From Alphaproteobacteria bacterium (GTDB lineage Bacteria > Pseudomonadota > Alphaproteobacteria > Micavibrionales > SZUA-601): a stretch of DNA of 6,945 nt. How positions within the stretch are numbered: position 1 is the first letter of the stretch; each line of letters starts with the position of its first letter. Below are positions 1 to 5,245 of the stretch, piece after piece. A model generated the notes under the pieces. The model was not told the DNA's origin. It worked only from the letters and a program-made list of their open reading frames with translations, and made no database searches. Where the stretch lies: contig JAQGJA010000112.1 in NCBI GenBank assembly GCA_028290805.1, positions 1-6,945 on the forward strand. The letters are read 5' to 3'. A program made the position numbers and the translations under genes.

Positions 1-270
1 GCCGAAATCGCCCAAAGCCGCGGGCTGGTGGAAACGACCATTGAAACCCATCTGGCTTTGTTCGTGCGCAATGGCGAATTGCCTGTTGGCACATTCATCA
101 GCGATGATAAATTACAAATTATCCTGCCCGTCCTGCATGAATTGCGCCCCGGCCCCATCGGCCCCGTCAAGCAACGTTTGGGAGATGCGGCCAGCTATGG
201 CGACATCCGCTTTGCCGTGGCGCATTGGGAACGAACGGAATCACTTGCAGAAAAGCGGCAATCGGCGTGA
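1..270 (+). CDS. C-terminal fragment of a helicase-like protein with HTH_40-type domain (partial)
   Basis: The reading frame is open from the first base and ends in TGA at 268-270, giving 89 residues with the start outside the window. The first residues (AEIAQSRGLVETTIETHL) look like the recognition part of a helix-turn-helix. Further on, LRPGPIGPVKQRLGDAASYGDIRFAVAHWER has the form of the HTH_40 domain that ends some RecQ-type and PIF1-like bacterial helicases ('lg...sYgdIr.v.a'). In those proteins the domain is an accessory DNA-binding module behind the ATPase core. The ATPase motifs lie outside the window, so the helicase type cannot be decided and no symbol is given. The stop overlaps the start of the aminopeptidase gene, so the two are probably cotranscribed. 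The domain recognition is from memory of the family, without alignment. Confidence 0.65.
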   Translation, partial: AEIAQSRGLVETTIETHLALFVRNGELPVGTFISDDKLQIILPVLHELRPGPIGPVKQRLGDAASYGDIRFAVAHWERTESLAEKRQSA

Positions 271-1688
271 TGATCTCGCCCATCACGCTTGGTCCCGCCA
301 TCAAAGAACGCGCCGATTTCCTGGCCTATGCGCCGCCTTCGATGCTGTCGGAAATGGTCACGCAAGTCCTGCGCGACATGGCGCTGCCGCAATCTATTGC
401 CCAGGCCATTACCACCCTGCATGAGCTGCAGCGTTTATATCTGGTGCATGTGTTGGAACTGATGGACCATCCACAGATTATCGCCGCGCTCGACAATGCG
501 GCGCATTTCCCTTTATGGCAGGATTTTGCCGCACTCGAAGCAAGCGAGACGCAGAAAGACCGTCTGGCACATTTAATGTATAGCGGGGATCCTTTCAGGC
601 GCGCCTCGATTTTTCTGAATATATCCGATTACGCAAAGGAGATCGCCGAACGTATCGTGCAGAAAATAATCGATCACCATGAAGGGGCTGATATCTGGAT
701 AAGCGATCCCTGGTTTCACCGCCGCTTGTTGCATGTATGCGATAAGGAAAAAGCCGAAACCTATGGCGATCTAATGGCCCAGCGGATGGAAAACAGTCAG
801 CGCATGATTGCATTTGCCGGCAACCATCAGTCCATTCCCGTTACCGATCCCGTGCCGCCTGTGGAAATGTCCGTGCTTTATACGGACCAGTACAACAGGC
901 GGCACCGCGAAAATTCGCCCAATCTTTTTTATACCTCCACGCGCCTGCCCACGCCGCAATCGGCAAAGGCCGACAACATTCCCTATGCCGAATATGTCGA
1001 CCTGTTTTTCCGCATGTGCGACGTCGATTACACGCAAATCGATGCGGCGCATCGCGTGCTGATTGCAAAACTGGATAACGGAAAAATCCTGCGCATCACC
1101 AATGAGGACGGCACGAATATCACCATGGATGTTTCCGGCTTTACTTTTGCCAATTCCCTGGTCGCTAAAAACGTGCCGGGTTCCGAAGTATTCAGTGCGC
1201 CGCACCGTAACAGCGTCAATGGCAAGATCGTGGCCAAGGGATTTTTCACACCTAAAGACGGCTCAGAAATCATCCAGGATATCACCCTGGAATTCGAAAA
1301 CGGCCGCATCATCCGTTACGATGCCGCAAGCGGTTTCGAGCATCTGCAATGCGCCATCGAAACAGATGAAGGCAGCCATTATATCGGCGAGATCGGCATC
1401 GGCACCAATCCCGCTTTGCAGAGCCATGTCACCAATTCCCTGATGGTCGAAAAAATCGGCGGCAGTTTTCACGTTGCGGTGGGCCGCGCTTATGAATATA
1501 CGGATTATCTTGGCACGCCCGTCCATCTGGATAACGGCAACCGCAGCAAGATCCATTGGGACATCACCACCATGCTGGTTGGAAAATCCGGCCGGATGAT
1601 TTTGGATGGCGAAACTATCATGGATAATGGGAAATTTACGGACCCCGCTTTATCGTATCTGAATGGGCCCAAAAATATTGAAGCATAA
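270..1688 (+). CDS. M29-family metallo-aminopeptidase, N-terminally extended
   Basis: A 472-residue protein related to the AmpS / aminopeptidase T family (peptidase family M29), cytosolic dimetal enzymes that remove N-terminal amino acids. The candidate metal and catalytic residues are all present in order: Glu306 in GSEVFSAPH, Glu374 in GEIGIGTNP, His401 and Tyr408 in HVAVGRAY, and His429/Asp431 in HWD. Their spacing agrees with the known family pattern. The family is usually about 410 residues. Here the first ~100 residues, helical and rich in Leu/Ala, do not look like the normal M29 start, and the ligands are shifted by about 50 positions. Codon use in this part is normal for coding sequence. 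ATG 270 overlaps the TGA of the upstream gene (TGATG). GTG 267 is an equally possible start, and neither has a clear ribosome binding site, which suggests translational coupling. The 3' end overlaps the DUF488 gene by 26 bases. Confidence 0.87.
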   Translation: MISPITLGPAIKERADFLAYAPPSMLSEMVTQVLRDMALPQSIAQAITTLHELQRLYLVHVLELMDHPQIIAALDNAAHFPLWQDFAALEASETQKDRLAHLMYSGDPFRRASIFLNISDYAKEIAERIVQKIIDHHEGADIWISDPWFHRRLLHVCDKEKAETYGDLMAQRMENSQRMIAFAGNHQSIPVTDPVPPVEMSVLYTDQYNRRHRENSPNLFYTSTRLPTPQSAKADNIPYAEYVDLFFRMCDVDYTQIDAAHRVLIAKLDNGKILRITNEDGTNITMDVSGFTFANSLVAKNVPGSEVFSAPHRNSVNGKIVAKGFFTPKDGSEIIQDITLEFENGRIIRYDAASGFEHLQCAIETDEGSHYIGEIGIGTNPALQSHVTNSLMVEKIGGSFHVAVGRAYEYTDYLGTPVHLDNGNRSKIHWDITTMLVGKSGRMILDGETIMDNGKFTDPALSYLNGPKNIEA

Positions 1689-2145
1689 AATATTCACCAT
1701 CGGCTATGAAGGCGCCACGCAGGAAGCCTTGCTGGCCAGCTTGCAGCCGCATGGCATCAGCATGCTGGTCGATGTGCGCGCCGTGCCCTTGTCGCGCAAA
1801 AAAGGGTTTTCTAAAAACGTGCTGCGTCATTTCCTGGAAGAAAACGAGATACAGTATCGCCATCTGCGCACGCTTGGCACCCCGCCCGAGGGACGCGACG
1901 CCGTGCGCAAAAATAAGCTGGTCCTGTTCCGCGAGATTTTCAACGCCCATCTGCAAACGGTGGAAGCGCAACAAGGCATGGAACATCTTGAAATCCTGGC
2001 GCGTGAAAACACGATCTGCCTGCTTTGTTTCGAGGCCGATCCCGGCCATTGCCACCGCACCATCATCGCCGATGAACTGCATGCCCGCACGGGGTTTGAT
2101 ATCGTGCCGTTATTTATCGCCCCGCCTGAAACGGCGGTTGAATAA
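1663..2145 (+). CDS. DUF488 family protein
   Basis: A 160-residue soluble protein with the hallmarks of the DUF488 family. TIGYEG lies at residues 12-17, LVDVRAVPLSRKKGFSK at 35-51, the LGTP motif at 71-74, and a C-terminal LLCFE (Cys122, Glu124) is followed by CHR (Cys130-Arg132). The paired cysteine/CHR motif is the most conserved part of the family and suggests a metal-binding or redox site. The biochemical function of DUF488 proteins is not established to my knowledge. The start lies inside the aminopeptidase gene. ATG 1663 is chosen because it is the first ATG before the TIGYEG strand, but TTG 1678 would also keep the whole domain. No good Shine-Dalgarno sequence is seen, so translation probably depends on the upstream gene. 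The cotranscription says little about its role. Confidence 0.85.
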   Translation: MGPKILKHKIFTIGYEGATQEALLASLQPHGISMLVDVRAVPLSRKKGFSKNVLRHFLEENEIQYRHLRTLGTPPEGRDAVRKNKLVLFREIFNAHLQTVEAQQGMEHLEILARENTICLLCFEADPGHCHRTIIADELHARTGFDIVPLFIAPPETAVE

Positions 2146-2177
2146 GTCGTTCTCTTCTTTATGATCGAAGAAAACAT

Positions 2178-2183
2178 AAAGGA
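2178..2183 (+). promoter_or_regulatory. Ribosome binding site deciding the start of the small membrane protein
   Basis: AAAGGA lies seven bases before ATG 2191. The earlier in-frame ATG at 2161 has no such site in front of it, so 2191 is the preferred start and the product is 62 rather than 72 residues long. Confidence 0.7.
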
Positions 2184-2190
2184 AAAAATT

Positions 2191-2379
2191 ATGAGCTATA
2201 TCGGCGGCGTCTTAAAGCGATTCATCATTTTGGTCGTGCTGTTTCTGGTCCTCTATTTCCCGGGCGGCGTGATCATCATGGGCGCGTCCTGCCATGGCAA
2301 ATCCAGCATTGACGGGCTGGACTGGATCGCTTCGATCTTTGTGCCCTTTTACGGCGTGATCAAAGCCTTTATCTGCTGA
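2191..2379 (+). CDS. Small membrane protein of unknown function (62 aa)
   Basis: I do not recognise this gene. From ATG 2191 it encodes 62 residues. A short N-terminal segment with Lys9-Arg10 is followed by a strongly hydrophobic stretch (about 11-33, FIILVVLFLVLYFPGG...). A short polar loop (HGKSSIDG, about 35-42) comes next, and then a second, less hydrophobic segment reaching the C-terminus with Trp, Pro and Tyr. The layout suggests two membrane segments, or one plus an amphipathic or re-entrant helix. Positive residues before the first segment predict a cytoplasmic N-terminus. It is loosely reminiscent of small two-helix YqaE/Pmp3-type proteins, but their signature PPlaV/PGiiHA pattern is absent, so I do not assign it there. 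Its TGA overlaps the ATG of the transporter gene (TGATG), so the two are probably translated as a pair. A clear ribosome binding site and normal codon use support it as a real gene. Confidence 0.7.
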   Translation: MSYIGGVLKRFIILVVLFLVLYFPGGVIIMGASCHGKSSIDGLDWIASIFVPFYGVIKAFIC

Positions 2380-3266
2380 TGGCAATGCCCATAATTCCCT
2401 TATGGGCCGTGTTATCTTTGGCCGCATCCCTGCTGGTCACCTTTATCCCGCTGGTGCAGGAACGCTTCAAAGCCGACGGCTTTGCGCTGGCCTTGTGGAA
2501 CAAGGTTTTCGTTGCCGCGATGATTTCCCCCTTTTTATGGCGGGTGGGGCTTCCGACCGATCCTCTTTTTTATGGTTTCGTCACGCTGACGGCGGCGATT
2601 TTCAGCCTGTCGGATGTCGTGTATTTCCGCGCCGTGCCCATTATCGGCTCGGGCCTCATGACGCGGCTTTTGCCGGCTTCGGTGGTGATCACGTTTTTGC
2701 TCTGGTTTGCCGTGGATCCGCAACTGATCGATAAATATACCGCCGTGCCGTGGAAGATGGCGGCGATCTGCGCCATCCTGCTGGCTTTCGTCTTTTTCGC
2801 TTCCCGGGTCAAGAAATGCCATATCTCCTGGACCGGCCTGCGCCTGATCTGGCCGGTGATCGTTGCGGCCTGTATCGGCCCCGTGCTGGTCAAGCTGGCG
2901 CTGGACCATGCGGCAAAAGAACAGGCCACCTTTGCCTATCTGTTTTTCCAAAGCGTGCTGACGATATTTTTCCTTTCTCTCTATGCCGCCGTCAAACACC
3001 CGGTGCCGCGGCGGGTTTTGTATTCCCCGCATGTGATCAAGGTCGCAGCTTTGATGGGCGCATTGATGGGGTCGACCATGTACCTGAAGACCCGGGCGGT
3101 CGCCCTGGTGGATAATCCGGGCTTCACCTCAATGATCTTTTTCACTGATGCACTGTGGGTGATCCTGATCTATAAGCTTATCGGCCGCAAAGAGACGGGC
3201 AATATCTGGGCCGGGCTTGGGATTGTGGCCTGCGCGGCGGCTCTGGTGCTGGTCAAAAGCCTGTAA
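2379..3266 (+). CDS. DMT-superfamily (EamA-like) integral membrane transporter
   Basis: A 295-residue, very hydrophobic protein with about ten predicted membrane helices, at roughly 4-24, 36-55, 64-86, 89-113, 125-142, 152-173, 182-202, 219-239, 247-267 and 272-292. Ten helices in about 300 residues, short loops and two similar halves are the pattern of the drug/metabolite transporter superfamily (EamA-like exporters of amino acids, metabolites or small drugs). The substrate cannot be read from the sequence, and similarity to a specific subfamily is not clear. The ATG overlaps the stop of the small membrane protein gene by one base. The next in-frame ATG (2385) is a minor alternative start. 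It is the last gene of the operon and is followed by a hairpin terminator. Confidence 0.75.
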   Translation: MAMPIIPLWAVLSLAASLLVTFIPLVQERFKADGFALALWNKVFVAAMISPFLWRVGLPTDPLFYGFVTLTAAIFSLSDVVYFRAVPIIGSGLMTRLLPASVVITFLLWFAVDPQLIDKYTAVPWKMAAICAILLAFVFFASRVKKCHISWTGLRLIWPVIVAACIGPVLVKLALDHAAKEQATFAYLFFQSVLTIFFLSLYAAVKHPVPRRVLYSPHVIKVAALMGALMGSTMYLKTRAVALVDNPGFTSMIFFTDALWVILIYKLIGRKETGNIWAGLGIVACAAALVLVKSL

Positions 3267-3305
3267 GAGGGGGGAGAGGATATTTCCCCACGTTAGCGTA
3301 TTATC

Positions 3306-3333
3306 GGACGGCACCATGCCGTCCCTCATTTTT
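3306..3333 (+). terminator. Intrinsic terminator after the transporter gene
   Basis: GGACGGCA (3306-3313) pairs with TGCCGTCC (3317-3324) as an eight-base-pair stem with loop CCA. It is followed after four bases by five T (3329-3333). It lies 40 bases after the transporter stop and only seven bases before the Shine-Dalgarno of the next gene, so it could also act as a leader attenuator for that gene. Confidence 0.7.
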
Positions 3334-3339
3334 CAGATC

Positions 3340-3343
3340 GGAG
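3340..3343 (+). promoter_or_regulatory. Ribosome binding site of the EF-hand lipoprotein
   Basis: GGAG lies six bases before ATG 3350 and fixes this start, which also begins a complete lipoprotein signal peptide. Confidence 0.75.
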
Positions 3344-3349
3344 TTCTTA

Positions 3350-3688
3350 ATGAAAGCTTCTTCTATGGTACTGGCCGCCGCAATTGGCCTGGGCGTTTCC
3401 GCCTGTGCCACCCAGCAGCCCCATTGCCCTCATGCCATGGGCCCAGATAGAGGTCATCATGGCCAGCATCATGAGATGGGCCATAATGGCATGAAGCAAT
3501 ATGACATGCTGCGCGCCATGGACAAAAACGGCGATGGCGCCGTCAGCCGCACCGAAGCCCGCGCCTTTGAAGAAAGCCATTTTGCCATGATGGATAAAAA
3601 CAAGGACGGCAAATTAAGCGGCGACGAGCTGCACAGGATGCGCCGGCCCGGCGGCCCGCGTCACGGCCCCGTCCACGGCCACAAGTAA
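3350..3688 (+). CDS. Histidine-rich EF-hand lipoprotein (112 aa)
   Basis: A short exported protein. Residues 1-18 form a signal peptide (Lys2, hydrophobic core 6-16) ending in the lipobox VSA-Cys19, so it should be lipidated at Cys19 and anchored to a membrane facing the periplasm or surface. The mature part begins with a His/Met-rich segment (about 25-48, with His at 25, 28, 36, 37, 40, 41 and 45). Two canonical EF-hand loops follow: DKNGDGAVSRTE (58-69) and DKNKDGKLSGDE (82-93). Both have acidic, Asn or Ser side chains at loop positions 1, 3, 5, 9 and 12 and Gly at 6, as needed for calcium binding. The tail (98-112) is rich in Pro, Gly, Arg and His. Calcium binding is well supported. Binding of transition metals by the histidines is an inference. 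It lies alone between two terminators. No convincing promoter was found. Confidence 0.88.
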   Translation: MKASSMVLAAAIGLGVSACATQQPHCPHAMGPDRGHHGQHHEMGHNGMKQYDMLRAMDKNGDGAVSRTEARAFEESHFAMMDKNKDGKLSGDELHRMRRPGGPRHGPVHGHK

Positions 3689-3697
3689 GACAAAAAG

Positions 3698-3722
3698 AAA
3701 CCCCGCCGAAAGGCGGGGTTTT
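3698..3722. terminator. Strong bidirectional terminator shared by the EF-hand gene and rplT
   Basis: AAACCCCGCC (3698-3707) and GGCGGGGTTT (3712-3721) form a ten-base-pair stem around a GAAA tetraloop. T follows on the + strand. The A-rich run before it (3692-3700, broken by one G) gives a T-run on the - strand. It lies 10 bases after the lipoprotein stop and 23 bases after the rplT stop on the other strand, so it can end both convergent transcripts. Confidence 0.93.
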
Positions 3723-3744
3723 CGTATTTCTATCGCTTTTTGAA

Positions 3745-4110
3745 TTAAGCGGCTTTGTTCATCGATTCCTGGACGGCGGCGAAGATGGCTTTGAAGCCGG
3801 CTTCGTCGTGCATGGCGATATCGGCCAATACTTTGCGGTCAAGGCCAAGGCCCAGTTTGGTATAAGCGCCCATGAACTTGGAATAGGTCAGGCCGTTTTC
3901 GCGGCAGGCAGCGTTGATACGCATGATCCACAGCGAACGGAAAGCGCGTTTCTTGTTGCGGCGGTCGCGGTAAGCGTATTGCAGGCCTTTTTCAGCGCGC
4001 TGGCGGGCAATGCGATAGCATGAACCGTTGCGGTTGCGATAGCCTTTGGCGAGTTTCAGGATTTTCTTGTGTCTTGCGTGGGCGCGTGGGCCCCCTTTGG
4101 TACGTGCCAT
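3745..4110 (-). CDS. rplT: 50S ribosomal protein L20
   Basis: A 121-residue basic protein that is a full-length L20. The N-terminal tail carries ARTKGGPRAHARHKKILK, followed by AKGYRNRNG, QYAYRDRRNKKRAFRSLWI and RINAACRENGLTYSKFM, and the C-terminal domain has LDRKVLADIAMHDEAGF. L20 binds 23S rRNA early in assembly of the large subunit. In several bacteria its C-terminal domain also represses its own operon by binding the leader mRNA. The length is normal for the family (about 118-120). The ATG lies three bases after the rpmI stop. Its Shine-Dalgarno GGAGG is inside the end of rpmI, so the two genes are tightly coupled. The shared terminator follows. pheS, often found next, is absent here. 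Confidence 0.98.
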   Translation of the reverse strand: MARTKGGPRAHARHKKILKLAKGYRNRNGSCYRIARQRAEKGLQYAYRDRRNKKRAFRSLWIMRINAACRENGLTYSKFMGAYTKLGLGLDRKVLADIAMHDEAGFKAIFAAVQESMNKAA

Positions 4111-4113
4111 GGT

Positions 4114-4371
4114 TTAGGCCTCCACTTGTGCTGAGATCGTGGCAATTTGGCGCGTTTTGCGAATTTTGCGACGGGAATAAGGCAGGTAATTGATCAGGAT
4201 GGTTTTGGCATCGGCATCACACAGGATATAGGTCCCGCGGGCCTGGCGTTTCATCTTTTGCGATTTGTTGCGCATCATGTGGCGGGTAAAGGCCGATTTG
4301 GACTTAACCTTGCCGGTCGCCGTCACGCTAAAGCGCTTTTTAGCGGCGCTTTTGGTTTTCATCTTGGGCAT
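4114..4371 (-). CDS. rpmI: 50S ribosomal protein L35 with C-terminal extension
   Basis: An 85-residue, strongly basic protein. It opens with the family signature MPKMKTKSAAKKRFSVTATG, continues with KVKSKSAFTRHMMRNKS and ARGTYILCDADAKTIL, and reaches the typical family ending YLPY at about residues 63-66. L35 is a structural protein of the large ribosomal subunit, usually about 64-67 residues. Here about 19 further residues follow YLPY, starting with a very basic stretch (SRRKIRKTR) and ending ISAQVEA. The frame is intact, so this is a real extension or a shifted stop codon, not an assembly-type break inside the conserved core. Ribosome binding site AAAGGA lies six bases before the ATG. The gene leads the rpmI-rplT pair. 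infC, the usual partner upstream in many bacteria, is not adjacent. Confidence 0.96.
   Translation of the reverse strand: MPKMKTKSAAKKRFSVTATGKVKSKSAFTRHMMRNKSQKMKRQARGTYILCDADAKTILINYLPYSRRKIRKTRQIATISAQVEA
4119..4123 (-). promoter_or_regulatory. Ribosome binding site of rplT inside the rpmI tail
   Basis: On the - strand GGAGG lies eight bases before the rplT ATG and overlaps the Val-Glu-Ala codons at the end of rpmI, so ribosomes finishing L35 uncover or occupy the L20 start region. Confidence 0.8.
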
Positions 4372-4489
4372 TTCATTTCCTTTTAAGGGGTTAGGTGTTC
4401 ATAAACCGCGATCGAGGCATGCCCGCAAGACTTCTTGTACAGGATCGATTCGACCCATCGCCTTGCTCGCCAGACCGCGCGAGATTGGG
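4372..4489 (-). promoter_or_regulatory. Probable rpmI-rplT mRNA leader
   Basis: This gene-free stretch lies between the candidate promoter and rpmI. On the - strand it would start with a small hairpin (CTCGC, loop of eight, GCGAG, at 4466-4483) and then hold a second stem with a G-T pair (4444-4458). L20 represses its own operon through leader RNA in E. coli and Bacillus, so a binding site here would be expected. I cannot match the known L20 leader structures by eye. Confidence 0.35.
4378..4383 (-). promoter_or_regulatory. Ribosome binding site of rpmI
   Basis: AAAGGA on the - strand lies six bases before the rpmI ATG at 4371. An out-of-frame ATG at 4376-4374 lies between them but does not fit the L35 frame. 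Confidence 0.75.
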
Positions 4490-4519
4490 GTTATAACAGG
4501 GAAAGGGGGGGTAAGTAAA
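4490..4519 (-). promoter_or_regulatory. Candidate promoter of rpmI-rplT
   Basis: On the - strand TTTACT (4519-4514, four of six matches to TTGACA) and TATAAC (4495-4490, five of six matches to TATAAT) are separated by 18 bases. The start point would fall near 4483, giving a leader of about 110 bases. The position, right after the end of nfi and its possible terminator, is fitting for a ribosomal protein promoter. Confidence 0.45.
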
Positions 4520-4521
4520 GG

Positions 4522-4562
4522 GAAAAGCGGTGTTATACCGGCCTGCCCCGGGGAAACGGGGC
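4522..4562 (-). terminator. Possible weak terminator after nfi
   Basis: On the - strand, starting at the nfi stop codon, GCCCCG and CGGGGC (4562-4557 and 4550-4545) form a six-base-pair hairpin. A second short hairpin (CGGT/ACCG, 4540-4528) follows and then CTTTT. Each element alone is weak. Together they could end the nfi transcript before the rpmI promoter. Confidence 0.35.
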
Positions 4563-5245
4563 TAGAACAGGCTGGCTTGGATAGGCTTTTCCGCCACCTT
4601 CTCCTTCGACAATTTATCCGCAAGCCGCGTCGGTTCCGGCAGGCGGTATTTGGTCAGGCATTGCCGGGTGATTTCCAGCGCCGTATCCTGATCAACGCGG
4701 TGGCCCGGAGAAATAAACAGTGGTTTCACCTTTTCCTTGCTGCGCAGAACGGTGCCGATGCGCGCCCCTTTATGCAGCAGGGGCGTATGGTCGCCCTTCT
4801 GGGTCCCAGGTTCCTTGTTCCAGCCGACCAGGCGCGATTTGGCCACGCCGATGGCGGGCAGGCCGGTCAGCACGCCCAGATGCGCGGCGATGCCAAGGCC
4901 CCGCGGATGGGCGATACCCTGGCCGTCGACCATCAACAGGTCGGGCGAGATGGGCAATAATTTCATCGCCTCAAGAATGGCAGGGATTTCGCGAAACGAG
5001 AGAAAGCCGGGAATATAAGGAAAAGCGGTCGGCAATACCGCCCGGACCGAAGCCTGCATCTGCAACGTCGCAAAATCCAGCAACACGATAAAGGCGCGCG
5101 TCAGATTGGTTTTGAGATTGTAAGACACATCGACCCCGGCGATAATTTTGATGGTGCCGAAATCATTTTCAACGCGCACGCGGTGGCGCAATTCGTTCTG
5201 CACGATGACCGCATCCTTTGGCGTTTCGGGCCAGGCCAAAGCCAT
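4562..5245 (-). CDS. nfi: Endonuclease V (deoxyinosine 3' endonuclease)
   Basis: A 227-residue repair nuclease. Endonuclease V recognises deaminated bases, chiefly deoxyinosine, and cuts the second phosphodiester bond 3' to the lesion to start alternative excision repair. All signature blocks are present: AGVDVSY with metal ligand Asp39, the wedge and catalytic block PYIPGFLSFRE (76-86, Glu86), VDGQGIAHPRGLGIAAHLG (106-124, Asp107), GVAKSRL with Lys136, and the C-terminal GHRVD block (181-185). LPEPTRLADKLSK closes the domain. The length is typical for the family. The ATG overlaps the TGA of the upstream gene (TGATG on the - strand) and has no good ribosome binding site, so translation is probably coupled. 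The active site looks intact. Confidence 0.97.
   Translation of the reverse strand: MALAWPETPKDAVIVQNELRHRVRVENDFGTIKIIAGVDVSYNLKTNLTRAFIVLLDFATLQMQASVRAVLPTAFPYIPGFLSFREIPAILEAMKLLPISPDLLMVDGQGIAHPRGLGIAAHLGVLTGLPAIGVAKSRLVGWNKEPGTQKGDHTPLLHKGARIGTVLRSKEKVKPLFISPGHRVDQDTALEITRQCLTKYRLPEPTRLADKLSKEKVAEKPIQASLF

Noticed and set aside
225..269. Earlier TTG start (225) for the M29 aminopeptidase
   Set aside because: It would need a rare start codon inside the helicase gene without a ribosome binding site. ATG 270 or GTG 267 at the stop overlap is more likely.
771..1205. Long frames opposite the aminopeptidase gene and similar frames opposite the transporter, rplT and the 450-residue gene
   Set aside because: Their translations show no family motifs and are rich in Arg, His or Cys, as expected from reading coding sequence in another frame. 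The + or - strand genes with clear motifs explain these regions.
2149..2175. Imperfect hairpin GTTCTCTTC / GAAGAAAAC between the DUF488 gene and the small membrane protein gene
   Set aside because: A-T rich stem with one mismatch, a nine-base loop and no T-run; unlikely to be a terminator.
3299..3304. TATTAT as a possible -10 element for the EF-hand lipoprotein gene
   Set aside because: No sequence resembling a -35 element lies at the right distance (gaggat at 3276-3281), and the start would fall inside the hairpin.
4399..4458. A 19-codon reading frame on the - strand in the rpmI leader (MGRIDPVQEV...), possible leader peptide
   Set aside because: The only Shine-Dalgarno-like sequence (AAGG) is two bases from the ATG, too close. 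The codons show no run of one amino acid, and nothing else supports translation.
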